Assembly (NCBI GenBank): GCA_031404155.1
Contig: JANNGZ010000175.1
Coordinates: 1-13,012, forward strand
DNA: 13,012 nt
Reading direction: 5' to 3'
DNA from: JANNGZ01 sp031404155
GTDB lineage: Bacteria; Pseudomonadota; Gammaproteobacteria; Burkholderiales; Burkholderiaceae_C
A program made the position numbers and the translations under genes. This document shows, piece after piece, positions 7,604 to 13,012 of the stretch; position 1 is the stretch's first letter; each line of letters begins with the position of its first letter. Below the pieces are notes generated by a model that was not told where the DNA came from, ran no database searches, and was given only the letters and a program-made list of their open reading frames with translations.

Positions 7604-8599
7604 TCAGAACCAGCGCTTCAGGTCCATGCCCGCGTAGAGCTGGCCGACCTGCGGCTCGTAGCCGTTGAACATCAGCGTCGGGCGCTTCTTCTGCAGCAGG
7701 CCGTCGTCGCCGATGCGGCGCTCGCTTGCCTGGCTCCAGCGCGGGTGGTCGACCTTCGGATTGACGTTCGAGTAGAAGCCGTACTCCTCGGACGCGGCGG
7801 CCTCCCAGCTGGTTTTGGGCTGCTGTTCGACGAAGCGGATCTTGACCAGCGACTTGCCCGACTTGAAGCCGTACTTCCACGGCACCACCAGGCGCAGTGG
7901 CGCGCCGTTCTGGTTCGGCATCACCTCGCCGTAAAGGCCGAAGGCGAGCATCGTCAGCGGGTGCATCGCCTCGTCCAGGCGCAGGCCCTCGACATAGGGC
8001 CATTGCAGCACCGACGAACTCAACCCCGGCATCTGCGCACGGTCGGCCAGGGTCACGAACTGAACGAACTTGGCCTTGCCCGTGGGCTCGACGCGCTTGA
8101 TCAACTCGGCGAGCGAATAGCCGACCCAGGGAATCACCATCGACCAGCCTTCGACGCAGCGCAGGCGGTAAATGCGCTCTTCCATCGCGCTGAGCTTGAG
8201 CAGGGCCTCGATGTCGAAGACGCCGGGTTTGCGCACTTCGCCCTCGACCGCCACGGTCCAGGGGCGGGTCTTGAGCGTGCCGGCGTGCTGGGCCGGGTCG
8301 GACTTGTCGGTGCCGAACTCGTAGAAATTGTTGTAGCCGGTGACGTCGGCGTAGGCGGTGGCCTTTTCCATCGTCAACGCACCCGGCACCGCCGAGCGCG
8401 TGGCGGCCAGCTTGGCCAGCTTGCCCGGGCCGCTCGATGTTTGCGCCAGGGCCTCGCGTGCGGCCCAGAGTGCGAGCGGTGCGCCGGCCAGGCCGAGGGC
8501 CAGGCCTTGCAGCAGCGCACGGCGGTCCTCGTAAAGCGCGCGCGGGGTGATTTCCGAGGGCGTCGGGTGCGTGTAGGCGCGGTTTTGTGGCAGCTTCAT
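7604..8599 (-). CDS. msrP: MsrP, molybdopterin protein-methionine sulfoxide reductase
   Basis: Periplasmic catalytic subunit (formerly YedY) that reduces methionine sulfoxide in envelope proteins, using a molybdenum cofactor and electrons from MsrQ. It has 331 residues, matching the family. It carries a twin-arginine signal (DRRALLQG at about 25-32, then a hydrophobic stretch ending REALAQ near 53), so it is exported folded. Cys148 in YRLRCVEGWSMVIPW is the expected molybdenum ligand. YNNFYEFG (89-96) and the C-terminal YGFYSNVNP and FNGYEPQVGQLYAGMD stretches fit the family. The ATG at 8599 was chosen because an upstream extension to 8674 would put about 25 odd residues before the Tat signal; the ribosome binding site is weak. 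It is followed by msrQ in the usual order. Confidence 0.94.
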   Translation of the reverse strand: MKLPQNRAYTHPTPSEITPRALYEDRRALLQGLALGLAGAPLALWAAREALAQTSSGPGKLAKLAATRSAVPGALTMEKATAYADVTGYNNFYEFGTDKSDPAQHAGTLKTRPWTVAVEGEVRKPGVFDIEALLKLSAMEERIYRLRCVEGWSMVIPWVGYSLAELIKRVEPTGKAKFVQFVTLADRAQMPGLSSSVLQWPYVEGLRLDEAMHPLTMLAFGLYGEVMPNQNGAPLRLVVPWKYGFKSGKSLVKIRFVEQQPKTSWEAAASEEYGFYSNVNPKVDHPRWSQASERRIGDDGLLQKKRPTLMFNGYEPQVGQLYAGMDLKRWF

Positions 8600-8676
8600 C
8601 GGGTGCGGCGCGGGTGCGCAAGGGGTGCGGTCAACGCTTGGTCGCGCGGCGGGTCGGCACCTGACACCGACCAAAG

Positions 8677-9066
8677 CTATTGCGGCTTGACTTCGCCGTA
8701 CTTGCTGTCGGGCAGCCCGTCGGAAAAGCTGGTGTCGGAAATCACCTCGTCGATGTCGACGTCGCCGAACAGCGTGAGCGAATGTTGGGTGATGCGGTCG
8801 CGGAAGGACTTGCGCGCAAAAAGCTTGGCCTGCGCATCGGGGGGCAGGTCGGTGATGTTGAACACGTTCTTCACGATCAGCGTGTCGATCACGTCCTCGA
8901 TCACACGAACGAAGTCGGCGTCCAGGCGGTTGAACGCCGAGGGCGTAGCGCCGACGAAAGCCTGCACGTCGGGATGCTGGTCGTCGAGGAACTCACTGGA
9001 CTCGGGTGCCTGCGTGCGGTGCAGGCTGTCGATCTGCCCCTGGGTGTTGCGGCGGACGAATGGCAT
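8677..9066 (-). CDS. Conserved small protein of unknown function
   Basis: A 129-residue soluble protein without signal peptide. It starts MPFVRRNTQGQIDSLHR, then has FLDDQHPDVQAFVG, a helix DADFVRVIEDVIDTLIVKN (around residue 50), NITDLPPDAQAKLFARKSFR and an acidic C-terminus. I recall a widespread proteobacterial family with this layout (beta-like N-terminus, then helices with an ED(V/L)ID.LI motif and TDLP..AQ.KL). It is sometimes labelled tryptophan synthase subunit beta-like, although it has no PLP-enzyme features; no true function is known to me. The ATG at 9066 begins the conserved-looking part; the frame extends upstream to 9384 only as antisense noise. The ribosome binding site is poor. 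It lies 77 bases upstream of msrP on the same strand and may be co-transcribed with it. Confidence 0.8.
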   Translation of the reverse strand: MPFVRRNTQGQIDSLHRTQAPESSEFLDDQHPDVQAFVGATPSAFNRLDADFVRVIEDVIDTLIVKNVFNITDLPPDAQAKLFARKSFRDRITQHSLTLFGDVDIDEVISDTSFSDGLPDSKYGEVKPQ

Positions 9067-9176
9067 GCACCGAATATAGCCACGCCACCGCCGGCCGACG
9101 CGGCAAGGCCATACCGCGGCAGGGCATTTCGTTCGAATTGCGCAGCGCGGACCTGCGCCGGCGCCACTCAGCCGTC

Positions 9177-9608
9177 TCAGGCCCGATGGGCGGCATGCTG
9201 CTGCACCCTGTCGACAAAGGCCGCGGCGGGGGCCGACAGCGATGCCCGCTCGCGCATCGCAAGCAAGAGCCGGCGCCGGGTCGACATGCCCTCGACGCGC
9301 AGCAGCTTCAGCGCCACCGAGGCCAGATGCGGTGCGGCACCGGTTCGAGGCGCGATGCCCAGCCCGGCGCCGACCATGCGGCACATCGCATCGAAGCTGC
9401 GCACCATGATGCGGATGCGCAGCGTGAGCCCGGCCTGCTCGACGGCCGCGCTCACCTGGCGCGTCAGCGAGGTGGCCCGTCCGAGCGCGACGAAGTCGTG
9501 CGACAGGGCTTCGACAAAAGGTACCGACTGGCGCCGCGCCAGCGCATGCGCCGCGGGGGCGAGCACCGGTCCCTCAGAATTCAGCCGGCTTCGCTCACGC
9601 GATGCCCG
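9177..9608 (-). pseudogene. Remnant of a LysR-type transcriptional regulator (C-terminal part only)
   Basis: The readable part (about 129 residues from the GTG at 9566) matches the distal half of a LysR effector-binding domain: LAPAAHALARR, then HDFVALG, a helix with Gln/Val/Ala, IRIMVRSFDAMCRMVGAGLGIA, and the usual C-terminal helix ending RVQQHAAHRA. The N-terminal helix-turn-helix and first effector half (about 170 residues of a normal 300) are missing. Upstream, the frame continues without a start codon (about 14 codons) to the TGA that ends the racemase gene, in the same frame. The break of LysR similarity near 9567-9575 looks like a deletion junction. The remnant cannot bind DNA as a LysR protein. 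A free-standing effector domain is possible but unlikely, as no ribosome binding site is evident. Confidence 0.75.
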
Positions 9609-10766
9609 TCAAGCGCAGGCCCGCGCGCCCCGCATCGCCGCGATCCGCTGCGCGTCGAAGCCGATGTCCGCCAACACCTCGTCGGTGTGCTCGCCGGTGA
9701 ACGTGCCCGCGCTCGGCGCCCGTGCGGTGCTGCGCGAGAAGCGCGGCGCGGGCGCCGGCTGCACCTTGCCGTCGACCTGCACGAAGACGCCGCGCGCGGC
9801 ATTGTGCGGATGTGCCGGCGCCTCGGCCAGGCTGAGCACCGGGGCGAAACAGGCGTCGCTGCCTTCCATCAGGGTGCACCACTCGTCGCGGCTGCGGGTC
9901 TTCACGAGGGCGGCCACGCGTGCCTTCAAGGCCGGCCAGTCGCGGCTGTCGTACTGGCGCTTGGCATCGACCTCGTCCAGGCCGAGGCGCCGCAACAGCT
10001 CGGCATAGAACTGCGGCTCGATCGCGCCGAAGCTCACGTGACGCCCGTCGCTGCACTCGAACACTTCGTAGAAGGCCGAGCTGCCGAGGAAGAAATTGTG
10101 CTCGGGTTCGTCGCGCCAGAAGTGGATGGCGCGCATCTGGTGTTGCAGCGCGCTGAGCAAGGCCACGCCGTCGAGCATCGCCGCGTCCACGCTCTGGCCC
10201 TGGCCCGAGCGTTTGGCTTCGAGCAGCGCGCAAACAATGCCGAAGGCCAGGAACATCGCGCCGCCGGCCATGTCGCCGACGATGGTGGCGGGCAGCGCGG
10301 GCAGTTGGCCCGGCCGCGCCACGGTGCTCATCACGCCGCTGAGCGACACATAGTTGATGTCGTGCCCGGCGGCTTGTGACAGCGGCCCGGTCTGGCCCCA
10401 GCCGGTGACCCGGCCGTAGACCAGTTTCGGGCAACGCGCGGCCACCTCGGCGGGGCCGAAACCCAGGCGCTCCATCACCCCGGGGCGGTAGCCTTCGATC
10501 AAGGCGTCGGCCGAGTCGAGCAGCCGCCAGGCGGCTTCGCGGCCGTCGGCGTGTTTGATGTCCAGCGCGAGCGAGCGCTTGCCGCGGTTCACCGCCGAGC
10601 GTGACTTGCCCAGGATCGGGTCGCCGCCCAGGCGCTCGACCACGATCACCTCAGCGCCCATGTCGGCGAGCAGCATGCCGGCGAAGGGGCCGGGGCCGAT
10701 GCCGGCAAATTCGATGACCCGGGTGCCGTGCAGCGGGCCGGTGGTTGTGGCGTGTGTGGGCGTCAT
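9609..10766 (-). CDS. Alpha-methylacyl-CoA racemase-like enzyme, CaiB/BaiF family
   Basis: Cytoplasmic enzyme of the class III CoA-transferase fold, 385 residues. Family members interconvert (R)- and (S)-2-methylacyl-CoA or move CoA between acids. Seen: N-terminal GTRVIEFAGIGPGPFAGMLLADMGAEV; EGYRPGVMERLG; GHDINYVSLSG with H135/D136; VGDMAGGAM with D165; and the racemase hallmark GAIEPQFY with E250. These equal H126, D156 and E241 of Mycobacterium tuberculosis MCR with one constant offset of nine. This favours racemase over formyl-CoA or carnitine CoA-transferase, which have Asp in a different setting. The ATG at 10766 was chosen at the conserved N-terminus (weak GGA nine bases upstream); a GTG at 10829 would add non-homologous residues. 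It is divergent from the SDR gene across 125 bases. Racemisation would prepare branched or sterol-derived acyl-CoAs for beta-oxidation; the substrate is unknown. Confidence 0.9.
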   Translation of the reverse strand: MTPTHATTTGPLHGTRVIEFAGIGPGPFAGMLLADMGAEVIVVERLGGDPILGKSRSAVNRGKRSLALDIKHADGREAAWRLLDSADALIEGYRPGVMERLGFGPAEVAARCPKLVYGRVTGWGQTGPLSQAAGHDINYVSLSGVMSTVARPGQLPALPATIVGDMAGGAMFLAFGIVCALLEAKRSGQGQSVDAAMLDGVALLSALQHQMRAIHFWRDEPEHNFFLGSSAFYEVFECSDGRHVSFGAIEPQFYAELLRRLGLDEVDAKRQYDSRDWPALKARVAALVKTRSRDEWCTLMEGSDACFAPVLSLAEAPAHPHNAARGVFVQVDGKVQPAPAPRFSRSTARAPSAGTFTGEHTDEVLADIGFDAQRIAAMRGARACA

Positions 10767-10891
10767 CGTGTCGGTCCGAAAAGGGGTGTCCACGATTGTG
10801 GCGTGGCCGAAGCGACAGGCCGGAGGCACCTGCGGGCAGCGCGTTACATTGCATCACCAGCACAGCGGCGTCGCCGCGCGGAGGGCCCTTC
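10767..10891. promoter_or_regulatory. Divergent promoter region, racemase / SDR
   Basis: 125 bases separate two divergent starts, so promoters for both must lie here. I see no strong sigma-70 match. A short dyad CCAC-GATT-GTGG (10790-10801) is the only obvious operator-like symmetry. A LysR regulator would usually bind such a region, but the nearby LysR gene is broken. GGAGGG at 10880-10885, six bases before the ATG at 10892, is a strong ribosome binding site for the SDR. Confidence 0.45.
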
Positions 10892-11653
10892 ATGAGCGAG
10901 CCGAAGCCTGTCAACGCCGGGGAGGCCGGCGAGAGGCGGGCCATGTTGGTGGTCGGCGCCGGCGACGCCACCGGCGGCGCGATCGCGCGCCGTTTTGCCC
11001 GCGGGGGTTATGTCGCCTGCGTCACCCGCCGCAGTGCCGACAAGCTGGAGCCGCTGGTCGAGCGCATCCGCGTCGACGGCGGGCAGGCGCAGGGCTTCGG
11101 CTCGGACGCACGCGACGAGGCGGCGGTGGCTGAACTCTTCGCCACCATCGAGCGCGACATCGGGCCGCTGGAAGTGGTGGTCTTCAACATCGGCGCCAAC
11201 GTGCGCTTCAGCGTCGCCGATACCACCGAGCGGGTCTATCGCAAGGTCTGGGAGATGGCCGCGCTGGCCGGCTTCCTGGTCGGCCGCGAGGCGGCGCGGG
11301 TGATGGCGCCGCGCGGGCGCGGCACGGTGATCTTCACCGGCGCCACGGCGAGCCTGCGCGGCAGTGCCGGCTTCAGCGCCTTTGCCGGCGCCAAACACGC
11401 GTTGCGCGCCTTGGCGCAAAGCATGGCGCGCGAGTTGGGGCCGCAGGGCGTTCATGTGGCGCATGTGGTGATCGACGGCGCGATCGACACCGCCTTCATC
11501 GCCGAGAACTTCCCCGCGCGCTATGCGCTGAAGGAGCGCGACGGCATCCTGGCGCCCGACGCTATCGCCGACAGCTACTGGATGCTGCACCAGCAACCCC
11601 GCAACGCCTGGACGCACGAGATGGACCTGCGGCCCTGGATCGAGACTTTTTGA
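10892..11653 (+). CDS. Atypical short-chain dehydrogenase/reductase (SDR) with Phe at the Tyr site
   Basis: A 253-residue Rossmann-fold protein. The nucleotide-binding turn is GAGDATGGAIARRF (22-35) rather than the classic TGxxxGIG. It continues with a strand ending in TRRSADKL (so perhaps NADP-preferring), SDARDE (71-76) and FNIGANV (98-104, in place of NNAG). Ser154 (GATASLRG) is at the catalytic Ser position and Lys168 at the catalytic Lys position, but the YxxxK motif reads F164-A-G-A-K168, so the proton-donating Tyr is absent. I recall close homologues across proteobacteria that keep FxxxK, so this is probably a family trait and not damage. The reaction is unknown; a role in acyl-CoA or aromatic catabolism is guessed from neighbours. 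The start at 10892 is supported by GGAGGG. It is first of three co-directional genes. Confidence 0.9.
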   Translation: MSEPKPVNAGEAGERRAMLVVGAGDATGGAIARRFARGGYVACVTRRSADKLEPLVERIRVDGGQAQGFGSDARDEAAVAELFATIERDIGPLEVVVFNIGANVRFSVADTTERVYRKVWEMAALAGFLVGREAARVMAPRGRGTVIFTGATASLRGSAGFSAFAGAKHALRALAQSMARELGPQGVHVAHVVIDGAIDTAFIAENFPARYALKERDGILAPDAIADSYWMLHQQPRNAWTHEMDLRPWIETF

Positions 11654-11740
11654 GCACCCCCAAGGCCGCCGCCTCGCGGCGTCCGCCCCCCCCGAGGGGG
11701 AGCAAGGAAACTTGGGATGGCCCGGCGTTTCCTTGACACA
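11654..11740. repeat. Compound hairpin repeat in the SDR-isomerase gap
   Basis: Three hairpins fill most of the 101-base gap: CGCCGC 11667-11672 with GCGGCG 11676-11681; CCCCC 11688-11692 with GGGGG 11696-11700; and CAAGGAAAC 11703-11711 with GTTTCCTTG 11727-11735 (perfect nine-base stem, 15-base loop). The first two resemble G/C-run repeats that I recall between genes in Burkholderiales. It could cut or stabilise a shared transcript. The TTGACA at 11733-11738 is too close to the next start to be its -35 box. Confidence 0.65.
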
Positions 11741-11754
11741 CTGGAACCAACAAC

Positions 11755-12354
11755 ATGACGAACCCCAAGCGCGTTGAATTTTTCTTCGACTTCGGTAGCC
11801 CCACCTCCTACCTGGCCTACACCCAGCTGCCCGCACTCGCTGCCGATTGCGGCGCCGACCTGGTGTGGCGCCCGATGCTGCTCGGCGGAGTGTTCAAGGC
11901 CACCGGCAACGCCAGCCCGGTGATGGTGCCGGCCAAGGGCCGCTGGATGTTCGACGACATGCCTCGCTTTGCGCAGCGCTACGGCGTGGCCTTCCAGCAC
12001 AACCCGCATTTCCCGATCAACACCCTGACGCTGATGCGCGGCGCGGTGGGCTTGCAGATGCGCGAGCCGGCACGCTTCGGCGCCTATGTCGACGCGGTTT
12101 ACCGCGGCATGTGGGCCGAGTCGCGCAACCTCGGCGACGCCACTGAACTCGCGGCGCTGTTGAGCGCCAACGGCTTCGACGCCGAGGCCTTCGCCGCGCT
12201 GACCGCCGACCCCGAGGTCAAGGCGCGGCTGGTGGCGAACACCGAGGAGGCGGTGGCGCGAGGCGTCTTCGGTGCGCCCACCTGTTTTGTCGGTGAACGT
12301 TTGTTCTTCGGCCAGGACCGGCTGGACTTCGTGCGCGAGGCTTTGCTGACATGA
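11755..12354 (+). CDS. 2-hydroxychromene-2-carboxylate isomerase-like protein (DsbA-fold, kappa-GST family)
   Basis: A 199-residue cytoplasmic thioredoxin-fold protein. Family members are glutathione-dependent isomerases, such as NahD of naphthalene breakdown, which interconverts 2-hydroxychromene-2-carboxylate and trans-o-hydroxybenzylidenepyruvate. Seen: FFFDFGSPTSYLAY (9-22) with the catalytic-type Ser15; WRPMLLGGVFKATGN (38-52); HNPHFPINTL (82-91); the cis-Pro loop GVFGAPTCFV with P175; and the family-like FFGQDRLDFV near the end. Length is normal (about 200). ATG at 11755; GGAA about nine bases upstream is a modest ribosome binding site. No other ring-cleavage or naphthalene gene is present in the window, so the true substrate may be another glutathione adduct or ring-opening product. 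Confidence 0.9.
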   Translation: MTNPKRVEFFFDFGSPTSYLAYTQLPALAADCGADLVWRPMLLGGVFKATGNASPVMVPAKGRWMFDDMPRFAQRYGVAFQHNPHFPINTLTLMRGAVGLQMREPARFGAYVDAVYRGMWAESRNLGDATELAALLSANGFDAEAFAALTADPEVKARLVANTEEAVARGVFGAPTCFVGERLFFGQDRLDFVREALLT

Positions 12355-12550
12355 ACTCCCCCGTTGCGCCTTCGGCGCTCCCCCCAGGGGGCCGAGGCCC
12401 GCGGCTCCAGGCCGACCTGCGTCGGCGTGGACAGGCCGAGGAATGGCGGCGTCTCGCGGCCATGCGGCCTGCAAGGCCCGCCGGCGGACCGGCAAAGCCG
12501 GCTTCGCGGCGGCCGCTTGGATTGGCCGAGTTCATGCGCCGGGGGTCGCG
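12355..12550. repeat. Hairpin-rich repeat region between isomerase and redoxin genes
   Basis: The 219-base gap has clustered perfect stems: GCGCC 12366-12370 with GGCGC 12374-12378 (TTC loop); CCCCC/GGGGG around 12381-12391; GCCGAC 12411-12416 with GTCGGC 12421-12426; and GGCC-ATGC-GGCC 12458-12469. The opening ACTCCCCCGTTGCGCC with its TTC-loop hairpin is of a kind I recall as dispersed in Burkholderiales genomes. A 73-codon frame (12351-12572) runs through it but reads as Arg/Pro/Ala-rich repeat translation. Confidence 0.6.
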
Positions 12551-12558
12551 CGCGTCGC

Positions 12559-12565
12559 GGTGGAG
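12559..12565 (+). promoter_or_regulatory. Ribosome binding site of the redoxin gene
   Basis: GGTGGAG ends eight bases before the ATG at 12574 and fixes that start. Confidence 0.65.
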
Positions 12566-12573
12566 CCACTGAT

Positions 12574-13012
12574 ATGGCACGGCCGGAGCTGACCACCGCA
12601 CCGCTTGTTGCGCCGGCCACCGCACCGCCGCTGCAAGTGACCCGCTGGCTCAACACGCCCGCGCCGATCACGCTGGACAGCCTGCGCGGGCGCGTGGTGG
12701 TGCTGCATGCGTTCCAGATGCTGTGCCCGGCCTGTGTGTCGCATGGCCTGCCGCAGGCCAAGGCGATCCACGAAGCCCTGGCCGGCGACGACCTGGTGGT
12801 GCTCGGGTTGCACACCGTGTTCGAACATCACGAGGCGATGACACCGGTGGCGCTGGAAGCCTTTGTGCACGAGTACCGGCTCGGATTCCCGATCGGCATC
12901 GACGAGGCCGGCGGCACCAACCCGATCCCGCTCACGATGCAGGCCTACCAACTGCGCGGCACACCGAGCCTGGTGGTGATCGACCGTGCCGGGCGGGTGC
13001 GCCTGCACCACT
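12574..13012 (+). CDS. TlpA/AhpC-type thioredoxin-fold redoxin, 3' end outside window
   Basis: The first 146 residues of a cytoplasmic redoxin; there is no signal peptide or membrane anchor, unlike most TlpA proteins. After about 20 Ala/Pro-rich residues come ITLDSLRGRVVVLHAFQ (strand before the active site), the redox motif C51-P-A-C54 preceded by Met-Leu rather than Trp, VVLGLHTVFEHHEAM (75-89), EYRLGFPIGID (100-110), and the cis-Pro loop RGTPSLVVID with P131. A CxxC thiol-disulfide reductase role is expected; the partner is unknown. It starts one base after the stop of the repeat-borne frame 12351-12572. It continues past the right edge with no stop and may need only a short C-terminal helix to be complete. 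Confidence 0.85.
   Translation, partial: MARPELTTAPLVAPATAPPLQVTRWLNTPAPITLDSLRGRVVVLHAFQMLCPACVSHGLPQAKAIHEALAGDDLVVLGLHTVFEHHEAMTPVALEAFVHEYRLGFPIGIDEAGGTNPIPLTMQAYQLRGTPSLVVIDRAGRVRLHH

Noticed and set aside
9577..9583. GAATTC near the LysR-racemase junction as a sign of an artificial cloning join
   Set aside because: A single six-base site is expected by chance; both sides have the same base composition and nothing vector-like is seen.
7745..10379. Long plus-strand frames over the msrP, small protein, LysR remnant and racemase region
   Set aside because: Arg/Ala/Gly-rich translations lacking any motif, exactly antisense to well-supported genes.
11733..11738. TTGACA as a -35 promoter box for the isomerase gene
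   Set aside because: It is only 16 bases before the start codon and belongs to the stem of a repeat hairpin.
1..13012. CRISPR array, phage defence, toxin-antitoxin or insertion sequence genes
   Set aside because: No regularly spaced repeats, transposase, integrase or toxin-like small gene pair could be recognised on either strand.

Overview
The window is GC-rich DNA (roughly two-thirds G+C by eye) with dense genes, GTG starts, long spurious antisense frames and many short G/C-rich hairpin repeats between genes. Gene content (tripartite TRAP transporter, MsrPQ, CaiB/BaiF racemase, SDR, 2-hydroxychromene-2-carboxylate isomerase-like protein) and protein flavour suggest a chromosome of a beta-proteobacterium of the order Burkholderiales. 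That placement is inferred from recalled family resemblance, not from a search. I see no tRNA, rRNA, CRISPR array, integrase, transposase or phage gene.

Layout: (1) 1-2883 (+) is the 3' part of a UvrA-type excinuclease gene whose frame runs open through the left edge. It carries a 116-bp paired-hairpin repeat in frame in the linker between its two ATPase modules. (2) 2961-3602 (-) is a TPR-like protein of unknown role, convergent with uvrA. (3) 3937-6879 (+) is a complete TRAP transporter in the order binding protein (DctP), small permease (DctQ), large permease (DctM). (4) 6940-8599 (-) is msrP-msrQ, the periplasmic methionine sulfoxide reductase and its haem membrane partner, with a conserved small protein of unknown function just upstream (8677-9066, -). 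(5) 9177-9608 (-) is the decapitated C-terminal remnant of a LysR-type regulator. It lies in frame behind the stop codon of an alpha-methylacyl-CoA racemase-like gene (9609-10766, -). (6) Divergent from that gene, 10892-13012 (+) holds an atypical SDR, a glutathione-dependent isomerase-like protein and a cytoplasmic TlpA-like redoxin cut by the right edge. The two gaps between these three genes are filled with hairpin repeats.

How the genes work together: UvrA acts in nucleotide excision repair. DctPQM should import an organic acid. MsrPQ repairs oxidised methionine in periplasmic proteins using electrons from the membrane. The racemase, SDR, isomerase and redoxin look like an accessory acyl-CoA or aromatic catabolic and thiol module, but their substrates cannot be read from sequence. 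The loss of the LysR DNA-binding half beside this module suggests its original control has decayed.

I found no clear undescribed defence or mobile system. The most unusual observations are the repeat captured inside the uvrA reading frame, the SDR family lacking its catalytic tyrosine, the regulator remnant, and the density of hairpin repeats.
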